A stretch of DNA of 64,000 bases, from assembly GCA_029261405.1 (NCBI GenBank), contig JAJDBK010000068.1, positions 46,486 through 110,485 of the forward strand, written 5' to 3'. The position numbers and the translations under genes are program-made. This document shows, piece by piece, positions 1 through 8,905 of this stretch. Numbering within the stretch: position 1 is the first letter of the stretch; each line of letters begins with the position of its first letter. The notes below the pieces were generated by a model. The model saw nothing but the letters and a program-made list of their open reading frames with translations. It did no database searches and was not told the DNA's origin. This DNA comes from Nitrospinaceae bacterium. Its GTDB lineage: Bacteria; Nitrospinota_A; UBA7883; JAJDBK01.

Positions 1-1
1 G

Positions 2-439
2 GACCCTACGACAAACCAGCAGGTATCCTTGCTTGGACAGTTTATGAACATCATAGCCATCCTGATTTTTCTCACCCTTGATGTTCACCATCACCTTTTG
101 ATGGTTTTAGCGGAGAGCTTTACCCTGATTCCCCTTACTGGATTTACCTTTGATCTTGATATGGGAGACACGCTACTTCACGCCGTTTCCATGGTCTACT
201 ACACCGGAATGCAGATTGCCGCTCCGGTGACCATTACGCTTCTTCTCAAGCAGGCGGCCATGGGGCTTATCGCAAGAACGGTCCCCCAGATGAACATTAT
301 GATCGTCGGAATGCCCCTTACCATAGCTGTGGGGCTTTTCACTCTCTCCCTGACACTGCCTACATACACAAGGGTCATGGCCAACATCTTCTCAAGAAGT
401 GTAGAGCGGGTTTCGATGATTTTTCATTTCATGACCTAA
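2..439 (+). CDS. fliR: Flagellar export-gate protein FliR, C-terminal part (5' end outside window)
   Basis: FliR is an inner-membrane subunit of the flagellar type III export gate. Only about 146 C-terminal residues lie in the window. The frame is already open at base 2, so the TTG at 29 is internal and not the start. Hydrophobic segments and the run LDVHHHLLMVLAESF are typical of the FliR/SpaR/YscT family. The gene ends 17 bases before flhB, the usual fliR-flhB order. The identity is firm; only the truncation by the window edge is unusual. Confidence 0.93.
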   Translation, partial: DPTTNQQVSLLGQFMNIIAILIFLTLDVHHHLLMVLAESFTLIPLTGFTFDLDMGDTLLHAVSMVYYTGMQIAAPVTITLLLKQAAMGLIARTVPQMNIMIVGMPLTIAVGLFTLSLTLPTYTRVMANIFSRSVERVSMIFHFMT

Positions 440-456
440 CGAGAAAGAACTAACAT

Positions 457-1539
457 ATGGCTGAATCAGCAGACAAAAATTCAAAAACAGAAGACCCTAC
501 CGATAAAAGAATCAGTGAAACCAGAGAGAAGGGACAGACCGCCAAAAGTATCGAGGTTAACTCTTTTGTTATTCTGCTTACCACCCTCCTGTTTTTCACT
601 TTTTTCGGCATGTGGATGTTCCACAGGTTAGAGCTTGTTGGTGTGGAAATCTATTCCAACTCGGCCCAATATGAATTAACAACCGATTCAGTCATCTATA
701 TCTTTTCCATGGCCATGAGCCAAGTGGGGTTGATTCTCCTCCCGTTTATGATGACCCTGGCCCTTATGGGGGTGATATCGAACTACTGGCAGAACGATGG
801 ATGGATCTTCTCCTGGACACCACTTGCGCCGAAATTCAACAAGGTCAGCCCTCTATCCGGCTGGAAAAAAATTATAGGCAAGGAGGGTTTGATGAAACTC
901 ATGACTTCGCTTGCCAAGATATCGATAATCTCCTTTGCTGTATATCAATCACTCTTCGATGAATGGGAGAAAGTCCCGTTTTTCATGGAGCTTCCTTTAG
1001 AGCAGATGCTTATGGTGTTGGGCGACGAGGTTTTCTGGTTGGTAGTTCGCGTTCTGTTCGCCATCCTTGTCATTGCCGTCATCGATTTCATCTACCAGAA
1101 GCATCAGTACAAGGAGAACATGAAGATGACCAAGCAGGAGGTGAGGGACGAACGTAAGCAACAGGAGGGAGATCCATTAATCAAACAGAGGATAAGGCAG
1201 AAACAGTTTGACGCGTTTCGCTCCAGAATGATGTCCGCTGTGCCGGAGGCTGAGGTGATAATAACCAACCCGACTCATCTTTCCGTTGCGCTTCGATACG
1301 ATCGTGGCAGGGATATGTCGCCGGTGGTGGTGGCAAAAGGAGCGGGTCATGTGGCCATGAGAATCAGGGAAATCGCAAAGGAGAACGATATCACTATGGT
1401 GGAAGACAAGCCGTTGGCACGAACATTGTTTAAGACAGTGGATATAGGCGGCGCAATACCCGAGTCACTCTACAAGTCGGTGGCCGATGTTCTGGCGTAT
1501 GTTTATAGATTGAAAAGGAAAATTATTCAAGTCTCCTGA
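457..1539 (+). CDS. flhB: Flagellar export switch protein FlhB
   Basis: FlhB is the export-gate protein whose cytoplasmic domain switches substrate specificity from rod/hook to filament subunits. The 360-residue length is normal. It has a charged N-terminus (ESADKNSKTEDPTDKR), four hydrophobic segments within about residues 30-215, a basic linker and then the cytoplasmic domain. That domain holds the self-cleavage motif NPTH in ITNPTHLSVALRYDRG around residue 270. It lies between fliR and flhA. The start is the ATG right after fliR, with only a weak AGAAAG ribosome-binding match. Confidence 0.96.
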   Translation: MAESADKNSKTEDPTDKRISETREKGQTAKSIEVNSFVILLTTLLFFTFFGMWMFHRLELVGVEIYSNSAQYELTTDSVIYIFSMAMSQVGLILLPFMMTLALMGVISNYWQNDGWIFSWTPLAPKFNKVSPLSGWKKIIGKEGLMKLMTSLAKISIISFAVYQSLFDEWEKVPFFMELPLEQMLMVLGDEVFWLVVRVLFAILVIAVIDFIYQKHQYKENMKMTKQEVRDERKQQEGDPLIKQRIRQKQFDAFRSRMMSAVPEAEVIITNPTHLSVALRYDRGRDMSPVVVAKGAGHVAMRIREIAKENDITMVEDKPLARTLFKTVDIGGAIPESLYKSVADVLAYVYRLKRKIIQVS

Positions 1540-1580
1540 TAACAGTCAGTTAGCATGAGACTACCGAACATTTCCAGAAA

Positions 1581-1626
1581 ACCGCTCAAGAGGCGGTAAA
1601 TATGACGCTCCGTCAAGGTGTTGACG
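1581..1626 (+). promoter_or_regulatory. Two small hairpins in the flhB-flhA gap
   Basis: The 131-base gap between flhB and flhA contains ACCGC...GCGGT (1581-1597) and a perfect CGTCAA-GGTG-TTGACG hairpin (1611-1626). Neither is followed by a T-run, so they do not look like intrinsic terminators. They could be mRNA processing or leader structures, or a protein-binding site. Function is unknown. Confidence 0.4.
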
Positions 1627-1670
1627 TTTGTGCGCCAGTATATTGACGATGAGACCGGAGAACCATTTTA

Positions 1671-3749
1671 GTGTCTACTGCCCGGAATACTAAAGCGAGC
1701 ATTCTAGAGCACGCCAATATCGGTGTAGCCATAGCTGTGCTCGGCACGCTGATGGTGATGGTTATTCCGGTACATCCGGGATTTCTGGACATCCTTCTGG
1801 CCACTTCGATTACTTCCGGGCTTGTTGTACTGCTGGTTTCCATATATATAACCTCCCCGTTGCAGTTCTCCGTATTTCCGGCATTGCTTTTACTTCTGGC
1901 CATATTCCGTCTTTCACTCAACGTGGCGACAACCAGGAATATTCTGTTGCATGGAGACTCGGGGCCCGACGCCGCAGGAAAGGTGATCGAAGCGTTCGGG
2001 CAGTTTGTTGTAGGGGGTAACTATATCGTCGGAATCGTCATATTCGTAATACTCGTTATCATCAACTTCAAGGTTATAGTCTCCGGTTCGACCCGCGCAT
2101 CTGAAGTCGCCGCAAGATTCACGTTGGACGCCATGCCTGGTAAACAGATGAGCATCGACGCCGACCTGAACGCGGGTTATCTTACGGAAGAAGACGCCAA
2201 GTCTCGCAGAAAAGCTCTGGAAGATGAAGCGAGCTTCTTCGGATCGATGGACGGCGCCTTGAAATTTGTCAAGGGTGACGCCGTGGCCGGTATCATCATC
2301 ACCGTTGTCAACATTGTCGCCGGTTTTGCTATCGGAGTTTTCCAGCGGGAGATGGAGATTGCCGAGGCGGCCCAGGTCTATACGATCCTGACCATAGGGG
2401 ATGGACTGGTCTCCCAGCTCCCTTCACTGCTGATCTCCACAGCCTCCGGTCTTGTCATAACAAGGGCCACCGGAGCCTCCGATTTCGGGCGCGAGATCTC
2501 CGAACAGCTGATGGTCAACTCCAGGGCTTTTGCCGTCGCGGCGGGGTTCCTTGTTCTTCTGGCCGTCATACCCGGAATGCCCACGTTCGCTTTCCTCACT
2601 CTCGGAGTAGGGGCCGGAGCCCTCGCCTACATGCTCTATTCGGTTGACGAGTCGGTCGCCCAGGACACAAAGGACGCGGAGGAGAAAGCCGCCGACACGC
2701 CTGCGCCGGAGAAAGTTGAAGCGTTACTGCCTCTCGACACGATGGAGCTTGAAATCGGTTACGAACTGATTCCGCTGGTCGATTCCGCTCAGGATGGGGA
2801 GTTACTCGAACGAATAAAATCGATAAGGCGTCAGTTCGCCCTGGAGATGGGAATTATCGTTCCACCTCTGCATATCAGGGATAACCTGCAATTAAAATCG
2901 AATGAATACCAGGTTCTTATCAAAGGGGTCGAGGTGGCTCACGGTGAGCTTTGGATGAACCATCATCTTGCTATTAATCCGGGCGCCGGAGTCTCGAAGG
3001 TTCCGGGAACCGAAACCCGCGATCCGACATTCGGTCTACCGGCCCTCTGGGTCACCGAGGCTAACAAGGAGAAAGCGAAGATGTCCGGTTATACGGTAGT
3101 CGATACAGCCACGGTCATAGCCACTCACGTCAAGGAGATCATCAGGCAAAGCGCCCACGAGCTTCTGGGACGACAGGATACGCAGAATTTGATCGACACC
3201 TTCAAGGAGACAAATCCGAAAGTTGTCGAGGAGCTTATACCCGGCATGCTCTCTCTTGGACAGGTACAAAAAACCCTTCAGAACCTGTTGCGAGAGCAGG
3301 TGTCGATCCGCGACCTGCAGAGCATTCTCGAGACCCTCGCAGATAACGCCAACATAACAAAAGACACCGACGCCCTGACCGAATATGTCAGAGCGGCCCT
3401 GGCCCGGCAGATCAGCAAGCAGTTCAGGGGGGATGACGGATCGATGCCACTGATCACCCTGGCGCCTAACATCGAGCAGTCGGTGGCCAAGGCGGTCAAA
3501 AGGACTGAGCATGGCGCCTATCTCGCTCTAGACCCTGAGCTTGCCAGAAAAGTGGTGGAGGCGTTGCAGGAGCAACTGCCTATTTTTGATGTCCGGAACG
3601 CCGCTCCGATACTCCTTACGGCTCCGGCCATAAGAACCCATGTCAGAAAGCTAACGGAAAGGTTCCTGCCTAATCTGGTGGTCCTTTCCCACAATGAAAT
3701 ATCGAAGGACACCAACATCCAGAACCTTAAAGTTGTAACCGCGACATGA
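1671..3749 (+). CDS. flhA: Flagellar export-gate protein FlhA
   Basis: FlhA is the large export-gate subunit that forms a cytoplasmic ring and docks chaperone-substrate complexes. The 692-residue length is standard. The N-terminal half is membrane-spanning and carries the FHIPEP-family signature RASEVAARFTLDAMPGKQM around residues 141-159. The C-terminal half (about 350-692) is the soluble docking domain. The start is a GTG at 1671 preceded by a GGAG-like site; no ATG upstream suits. It follows flhB and is 22 bases upstream of flhF. Confidence 0.97.
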   Translation: MSTARNTKASILEHANIGVAIAVLGTLMVMVIPVHPGFLDILLATSITSGLVVLLVSIYITSPLQFSVFPALLLLLAIFRLSLNVATTRNILLHGDSGPDAAGKVIEAFGQFVVGGNYIVGIVIFVILVIINFKVIVSGSTRASEVAARFTLDAMPGKQMSIDADLNAGYLTEEDAKSRRKALEDEASFFGSMDGALKFVKGDAVAGIIITVVNIVAGFAIGVFQREMEIAEAAQVYTILTIGDGLVSQLPSLLISTASGLVITRATGASDFGREISEQLMVNSRAFAVAAGFLVLLAVIPGMPTFAFLTLGVGAGALAYMLYSVDESVAQDTKDAEEKAADTPAPEKVEALLPLDTMELEIGYELIPLVDSAQDGELLERIKSIRRQFALEMGIIVPPLHIRDNLQLKSNEYQVLIKGVEVAHGELWMNHHLAINPGAGVSKVPGTETRDPTFGLPALWVTEANKEKAKMSGYTVVDTATVIATHVKEIIRQSAHELLGRQDTQNLIDTFKETNPKVVEELIPGMLSLGQVQKTLQNLLREQVSIRDLQSILETLADNANITKDTDALTEYVRAALARQISKQFRGDDGSMPLITLAPNIEQSVAKAVKRTEHGAYLALDPELARKVVEALQEQLPIFDVRNAAPILLTAPAIRTHVRKLTERFLPNLVVLSHNEISKDTNIQNLKVVTAT

Positions 3750-3771
3750 AGGTCAGGGAACGGGTAACGCA

Positions 3772-5022
3772 ATGACGATAAAAAGATATACGGCGATGGA
3801 TATGAACCACGCCCTGAAGATGATCAAGGAGGATATGGGATCGGACGCGGTCATCATCTCCTCCCGACCCGTCACCCAGGGTGGCGGGCGGTTTGGGCTT
3901 TTCAGCAGGAAAGTTCTGGAGGTGACTGCGGCGCCGGCCAATCACTTCCCGAAGAAACCCCCGGCTCTGAATCTTGGAGGTCTCGTCACAAGCCAGAGGG
4001 AGGCGGAACGGTCGAGAGCTTATCAGGAGGCGGAACGAACCGTCGTGGCCATGGAGCCTGTGATCGACGAGATCAGCGAGATGAAACATACCCTGGACGA
4101 AATGATCCACTCACGCGATCGTCCAGATAAATCGGCGGACCGTATCGCCGAAGATGTCCGTGAAATGAAATCGATGATGTCGTACCTGCTCGACCAGTCG
4201 GGCGTTGAGAAGAAAGAAGGGTTACCCCGGCAATTTATTGCGTTGGCGAGGATTCTTGAGGAGCGAGGGGTCGCTCCCAAATATGTGGAGACCCTCATTG
4301 ACGAATTGCGGGATGGTGTAGAGGGTCATGCTGTACCAGACACGAAAACCCTCGTAAAACTCGCCGCCGTCAGGATGCGCGATACCCTGACGTTTGGAGG
4401 CGCTATGGAAAAACCGGGGCGTGGCGACAAAAAACCGAGAGTGATTGCTATCGTCGGACCCACCGGTGTCGGCAAAACCACTACAGTTGCAAAACTCGCC
4501 GCTAACCTCGTTACCCAGGGCGCCAGCGTAGCTCTCGCTACCATTGACACCTACCGGATTGCGGCGGTAGAACAGTTGAAAATCTACGCCGGTCTGCTGA
4601 ATGTTCCATTGGAGGTTATTATCAACCCGGGCGACATGGCCTGGGCGTTGAACCTTAACCGGGACAAGGATGTGGTTTTTATCGATACGGCGGGCAGAAG
4701 CCAGCGCGACCTGAGTCAGATCGAGGATTTAAGACGTTTTCTGGGAGGGTCAAACGATATCGAGATTCAGTTGGCTCTCGCCGCCCCATCTTCGGAGAGA
4801 CAGCAGGAGGAGGCGATCAAGAATTTTTCGCCCCTCGGTTTCTCATCCATTATCTTCACCAAACTTGATGAAGCCGCAACGCTGGGGCCGGTGTTCAACC
4901 AGAACGTGCGCACCGGAACTCCCATTTCATATTTTACAGTAGGACAATCAGTCCCCGAAGATATAGAAGAAGCCACCGCTAAAAGGCTTTTGAACGGAAT
5001 ATTCAGGGCCGATACCGCATAA
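3772..5022 (+). CDS. flhF: Flagellar placement GTPase FlhF
   Basis: FlhF is an SRP-type GTPase that sets the site and number of flagella, typically in polar flagellates. The 416 residues begin with the basic N-terminal stretch MTIKRYTAMDMNHALKMIK. A variable linker follows, and then the NG domain has the P-loop GPTGVGKTTTVAKLAA (about residue 229), DTYRIAAVEQL, DTAGRSQRD and TKLDEA. The gene is followed 20 bases later by flhG, its usual partner. The pairing suggests polar flagellation, though this is inferred. Confidence 0.95.
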   Translation: MTIKRYTAMDMNHALKMIKEDMGSDAVIISSRPVTQGGGRFGLFSRKVLEVTAAPANHFPKKPPALNLGGLVTSQREAERSRAYQEAERTVVAMEPVIDEISEMKHTLDEMIHSRDRPDKSADRIAEDVREMKSMMSYLLDQSGVEKKEGLPRQFIALARILEERGVAPKYVETLIDELRDGVEGHAVPDTKTLVKLAAVRMRDTLTFGGAMEKPGRGDKKPRVIAIVGPTGVGKTTTVAKLAANLVTQGASVALATIDTYRIAAVEQLKIYAGLLNVPLEVIINPGDMAWALNLNRDKDVVFIDTAGRSQRDLSQIEDLRRFLGGSNDIEIQLALAAPSSERQQEEAIKNFSPLGFSSIIFTKLDEAATLGPVFNQNVRTGTPISYFTVGQSVPEDIEEATAKRLLNGIFRADTA

Positions 5023-5042
5023 CCTAAGGAGCCAGAGAAAAC

Positions 5043-5918
5043 ATGGGCGATCAAGCCGAAGGATTGAGAAAACTATTACGAAAAAACCGTTCCAAAGCGT
5101 TTGAAACGCCTGCGGCAAAAACGGGGGGAGTAATATCGGGTATTGCCATCGCCTCAGGAAAAGGGGGGGTCGGAAAAACCAATGCTGTGGCCAATATCGC
5201 CTACGCCATACAGCAAATGGGCAAAAAAGCTCTCGTCTTCGATGCGGACATGGGGCTGGGCAACGTCCATATCCTTCTGGGACTGGCTCCCCGATACAAC
5301 ATTCAACATGTCATGGACGGCCAGAGAAAGATGGAGGAGATCATCATCAAGGGGCCGGGGGGTATCGATATCCTGCCAGCGGGGTCAGGCCATCGCAGTT
5401 ATTCGGAACTTAACAGGGACGAAATGCTAACCCTGAAGACGGAACTGGAGGCGCTGGAGGATAAATACGACGTTATACTTTTCGATATCGGCGCCGGGAT
5501 CTCCGCCAACGTTATGTATTTCTGCTCGGCGGCAAGCGACATTGTGGTCATAACCACTTCGGAGCCGACCGCTTTCGCCGACGCCTACGCTCTGATGAAC
5601 GTGCTGTCCAAAGAGTATAATCAGACAGACTTCAAGCTGATAGTAAACTCCGTGAAGAGCGCCAAGGAAGCCTCCAACGTGCATAACCGGTTACAGCAGG
5701 TGGCGGAGCGGTTCAACGCCAACTACAGAATCGAGTTGCTCGGGCATATTCATGACGACGAACTGGTGCCTCAGGCGGTTCGGCAACAGAACCTATTTCT
5801 GGAGCGATATCCCGGTTGCAAAGCTTCAAAATGTATTAAAGCCATAGCGACCACAATCCTTCAGTCGATGAAAACCCCTACATCGGGGATAGAGTGGCGC
5901 AAAGTATTCAGCGCCTGA
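5043..5918 (+). CDS. flhG: MinD-like flagellar number regulator FlhG (FleN)
   Basis: This is a ParA/MinD-family ATPase that restricts flagellar number and antagonises FlhF. The 291-residue protein has a basic N-terminal tail, then the deviant Walker A GKGGVGKTNAV (about residue 41), the Walker A' region FDADMGLGNVHILLGL and the Walker B region VILFDIGAGIS. The start is an ATG with AAGGAG about 9 bases upstream of it. It belongs to the flhA-flhF-flhG run. In many bacteria fliA follows directly; here a small membrane gene and a porin intervene. Confidence 0.93.
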   Translation: MGDQAEGLRKLLRKNRSKAFETPAAKTGGVISGIAIASGKGGVGKTNAVANIAYAIQQMGKKALVFDADMGLGNVHILLGLAPRYNIQHVMDGQRKMEEIIIKGPGGIDILPAGSGHRSYSELNRDEMLTLKTELEALEDKYDVILFDIGAGISANVMYFCSAASDIVVITTSEPTAFADAYALMNVLSKEYNQTDFKLIVNSVKSAKEASNVHNRLQQVAERFNANYRIELLGHIHDDELVPQAVRQQNLFLERYPGCKASKCIKAIATTILQSMKTPTSGIEWRKVFSA

Positions 5919-5933
5919 TTCGGCAATACGAGC

Positions 5934-6173
5934 ATGAATGACTTTAAATGGCGAATATGCGCCTCTCTCGGCATTCTGGGGTTTGGAATAGCCGGGTTTT
6001 CCGCGTTGTTTATGGGTTCGGAAGTCCTTACGGCGATCAAACGCGCCACTATAACCGGTGGTGTTTTTTTCTTCGCGGGCATTTTCATCTCCCATGCGCT
6101 GTTCCAGGGATATATAGAGCTTCCAAAGGCTCCAAACATCGGCAAGGGGAAAGAAGAAGAGAAAAAACCGTAG
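5934..6173 (+). CDS. Small two-helix membrane protein, unknown function
   Basis: A 79-residue protein I do not recognise. It shows two hydrophobic stretches (about residues 8-30 and 39-60) and a charged C-terminal tail ending GKGKEEEKKP. It starts 15 bases after flhG on the same strand, so it is probably the last gene of the flagellar export operon. Small membrane proteins are often found downstream of flhG, but no function can be assigned from the sequence. Confidence 0.6.
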   Translation: MNDFKWRICASLGILGFGIAGFSALFMGSEVLTAIKRATITGGVFFFAGIFISHALFQGYIELPKAPNIGKGKEEEKKP

Positions 6174-6571
6174 CGGTCTTTCCCCTGTTTACATCTTGAC
6201 AATCCATTAACGACCTTCCCTTTTTCCGTCCGGCCTTCTTCCGTTATAGCCGGGTTTGTCGGGAATGGGGGGGGGTGGCGCTGACCGCCGGTTTCAGGGT
6301 AAGAAACTGAAGGAAAATTGGTTTAATCTGCCGAATTAGAGAATAATAAAGGCTGTCTGATGAGAAATATGCTGAATCTAATTGGCAAAGCAGGTTGCTT
6401 TTGGTAAGATTACGCCGATTTATTGAAATAGTCCATCTTGGACATATTGTTTAAAGTCGCTTGCAAAGAGATGTCATTTTGATAAATGGAGAGGCCATTT
6501 TGATAAATAACAAGGAACCGCAAGGCGGATAATTGCTACTTTATTTAACTATTTGAGGGAGGGTTTTATAT
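6174..6571. other. 398-base intergenic region before the porin
   Basis: No gene is supported here. The region holds a run of nine G (around 6269-6277), an inverted repeat GTCCA-TCT-TGGAC at 6431-6443, the direct repeats listed separately, a small CCGC-AA-GGCGG dyad near 6518, and the porin ribosome-binding site GGGAGGG just before 6572. It therefore looks like a regulated promoter region for the porin. Confidence 0.6.
6475..6508 (+). promoter_or_regulatory. Direct repeat CATTTTGATAAAT x2 / candidate porin promoter
   Basis: CATTTTGATAAAT occurs at 6475-6487 and 6496-6508, exactly 21 bases apart, or two helical turns. The same bases can be read as a sigma-70-like promoter: TTGATA (6479-6484), 17-base spacer, GATAAA (6502-6507). 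Each copy is itself nearly palindromic (CATTT-TGAT-AAATG). The site could be a promoter, a tandem operator, or both. It lies 64 bases upstream of the porin start. Confidence 0.45.
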
Positions 6572-7843
6572 ATGCGATTCAAGCTGTCAATTCTAGCAGG
6601 AGCGCTGGCTTTGGCTGTAGCGACGCCTGCGTTCGCCGCGGACATCGACGTTTCCGGCCATATCAGGTTTCGTCCTGAAATGCGGGATAATAGCGATTTC
6701 AACGGCGACAATGACGACAAGCAGGCTTTTATCGGAAGCCGCACACGCGTGACGGTCAATGGTACTGTGGATGAGGATATCTCCGCCAAAATAACCTTTC
6801 AGGACGTGAGGGTATGGGGTCAAGAGAGCAATGTTAACACCTCCATGGAAGGCGCATCAATACAGGCTGTTGATATCTTCGAGGGTTATTTTCTCGTGAA
6901 AAACATCTGGGACGCACCGGTGGCCGTCAAGGCCGGTCGCCAGACACTGGTCTACGGAGACCAGAGACTCTTGGGACACTTGGGCTGGAAGGATCAGGCG
7001 CGAACCCATGATGCATTGAAAGTCATGGTTAACGTTGGCTCCACGCAGATCGACTTCATCGCCTCCAAGGAAGACGAGTCTGGCAAACCATCCGACGAAA
7101 AGAACGACGCCGATATCCTGGGCGCGTACTCCGTCACGCAGATCAATGACGATATCACTCTTGATGTATACGCTCTTAACTGGAAAACCGCTGGCTCCGA
7201 TAGCGACGGAAATGCAATCAAGGGTCACGACTACCTGACCTACGGTTTGAGAGGCAAGGCCGTTCTTGGCTCCTTTGATGTAACCGCTGAAGCGGCATTC
7301 CAGTCTGGCGACTGGTCTGAGGGAGTAACACAGTCCGCTAACGCTTTTGCAGTCAGGGCCGGATATAAACTGGGTGTGATGGGCGCCAGAATCGGTGTCG
7401 AGTATGATCACGGCTCCGGTGACGATGATCCGTCTGACAGCGAGCACAAAACCTTCGTTTTCCCGTATCACACAAACCACGGGAAATACGGTTACATGGA
7501 CTATTTCAGTTGGGGCAACATGAACGACATCCAACTGAACCTGTCCGCCAAACCTGCGGAAAACGTGATTGTCAAACTTGACTTCCACTCTTTCACACTC
7601 GCCGAAGGGAACGACGACTGGCTTAACGTTGTTGGGACCAAAACCTTCCTCGCCGCAACCTCCGCCGGGAACAGCACCGATGCGGGTACCGAGATTGATC
7701 TGACCGCTATCTATAAAGCGGCCAAGAACATCAAGCTGGTTGCGGGATACTCAGTATTCCAGCCGGGTAAAGCGGTCAAGGAGCGCGCAGGTAAAGACGA
7801 CCAGTCGACATGGGGTTATTTCATGACGATTTTCAACTTCTGA
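6572..7843 (+). CDS. Outer-membrane porin (alginate-export-like beta barrel)
   Basis: A 423-residue secreted protein. The signal peptide is MRFKLSILAGALALAVATPAFA, cut after AFA, and the mature part starts with ADIDVSGHIRFRPEMR. The remainder is alternating aromatic/polar beta strands rich in Asp and Gly, and the last residue is Phe (IFNF), the usual BAM signal. The opening strand RFRPEMRDN resembles alginate-export/OprE-like porins that use Arg and Asp in the pore. Substrate is unknown. It has a strong ribosome site (GGGAGGG), a candidate promoter and a terminator, so it is an independent unit between flagellar genes. Confidence 0.85.
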   Translation: MRFKLSILAGALALAVATPAFAADIDVSGHIRFRPEMRDNSDFNGDNDDKQAFIGSRTRVTVNGTVDEDISAKITFQDVRVWGQESNVNTSMEGASIQAVDIFEGYFLVKNIWDAPVAVKAGRQTLVYGDQRLLGHLGWKDQARTHDALKVMVNVGSTQIDFIASKEDESGKPSDEKNDADILGAYSVTQINDDITLDVYALNWKTAGSDSDGNAIKGHDYLTYGLRGKAVLGSFDVTAEAAFQSGDWSEGVTQSANAFAVRAGYKLGVMGARIGVEYDHGSGDDDPSDSEHKTFVFPYHTNHGKYGYMDYFSWGNMNDIQLNLSAKPAENVIVKLDFHSFTLAEGNDDWLNVVGTKTFLAATSAGNSTDAGTEIDLTAIYKAAKNIKLVAGYSVFQPGKAVKERAGKDDQSTWGYFMTIFNF

Positions 7844-7916
7844 TCTTCTAGGTACTTTCCGGTGGAAGTCCATTTCGGGGGGAATGGCGCCTTCCATATA
7901 CCGGTCTGACGTATGG

Positions 7917-7966
7917 GCCAGAAACGCTTAGCCCTGCAAGAGGCGGCGTTTCTGGCTTACGTTTTT
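7917..7966 (+). terminator. Intrinsic terminator after the porin
   Basis: A perfect 11-base stem, GCCAGAAACGC (7917-7927) with GCGTTTCTGGC (7946-7956), is followed by TTACGTTTTT. It lies 74 bases after the porin stop and upstream of the fliA promoter, so it separates the two units. Confidence 0.8.
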
Positions 7967-8052
7967 CTGGAATTAACGTCATTGCAGAATATGTATTCCG
8001 GCAATTCCCTCTTTTTAGCCATTTTCGAGGGAAAGGGATTGTAAATCACCAC

Positions 8053-8082
8053 TTTACACGCTCGCCGCCATAATTCTATAAT
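8053..8082 (+). promoter_or_regulatory. Candidate sigma-70 promoter of fliA
   Basis: TTTACA (8053-8058) and TATAAT (8077-8082) are separated by 18 bases, about 44 bases before the fliA start. The -10 box is a perfect match to consensus. This fits housekeeping transcription of fliA rather than read-through from the flagellar operon. Confidence 0.6.
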
Positions 8083-8125
8083 TAAAGGGTTTTAATCAGC
8101 ACATGGCGATAAGGTAATTTTCTTG

Positions 8126-8905
8126 ATGAAAAAGGCGTACTATTCCGAGCCGCCCCCCCAGGGGATCAAACTTGGGACCCCTGAGTCTGACAAGCTGATT
8201 ATCGAATATTCGCCCCTGATAAAATATATCGCGCTTCGTCTCGCGGTCCGCCTCCCGCCGCATATTGAACTTGATGATCTTATTTCGTCGGGTGTTCTGG
8301 GCCTTATCGACGCAATTGAGAAATTCAATCCGAACAAGGATACGCAGTTCAAAACCTATGCGGAGATCAGGATTCGCGGGGCCATGCTCGACGAACTCCG
8401 GTCCCAGGATTGGGTGCCACGCTCCGTTCGCCAGAAAGCCACTCAGATATCATCAGCATACGCCAGACTGGAGCAGACCCTCGGCAGGGCGGCGGAGGAT
8501 GAAGAGATAGCCAATGAGCTGGAACTATCGATGGACGAATTTTACGAACTGCTCCAGCAATCGGCCGGTCAGACCATTATTTCCGTCGAGGATCTGGGTG
8601 GTGTTGATAAGGATGGTGAGAAACGGGATGTCATGGAGGTGCTGGCTGGCACCAAAGCCACCGACCCGGAAACTCTGGCGCGGGTAGGTGAGATCAGGAA
8701 CATCATCGCGCAATCGATCGACATGCTTCAGGAGAAAGAGCGTCTCGTAGTTTCGTTATACTATTACGAAGAGCTGACAATGAAAGAGATAGGCGAAGTC
8801 CTCGGCATCACGGAGAGCCGTGTGTCGCAGATACACACCAAATGCGTATTACGCCTGCGCGGTAAACTCCGCAAGTTCATCCATAACGAAGAAGAACTCG
8901 ATTAA
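8126..8905 (+). CDS. fliA: Flagellar sigma factor FliA (sigma-28)
   Basis: FliA directs RNA polymerase to late flagellar, motility and chemotaxis promoters. About 259 residues is normal. Region 2 is visible as YAEIRIRGAMLDELRSQDW and region 4 as LTMKEIGEVLGITESRVSQIH. Two starts are adjacent (TTG 8123, ATG 8126); I chose the ATG because AAGG at 8111-8114 is still in range. The gene has its own promoter and sits 2.2 kb from flhG, separated by the porin. No flgM is visible in this window. Confidence 0.95.
   Translation: MKKAYYSEPPPQGIKLGTPESDKLIIEYSPLIKYIALRLAVRLPPHIELDDLISSGVLGLIDAIEKFNPNKDTQFKTYAEIRIRGAMLDELRSQDWVPRSVRQKATQISSAYARLEQTLGRAAEDEEIANELELSMDEFYELLQQSAGQTIISVEDLGGVDKDGEKRDVMEVLAGTKATDPETLARVGEIRNIIAQSIDMLQEKERLVVSLYYYEELTMKEIGEVLGITESRVSQIHTKCVLRLRGKLRKFIHNEEELD

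Noticed and set aside
6382..6399. Sigma-54-like promoter TTGGCA...TTGCT upstream of the porin
   Set aside because: There are 11 bases between GG and GC; the consensus requires 10, and the flanking match is weak.
6857..7588. Minus-strand open frame of 243 codons inside the porin
   Set aside because: It lies wholly antisense to the porin, lacks a ribosome site and shows no recognisable domain.
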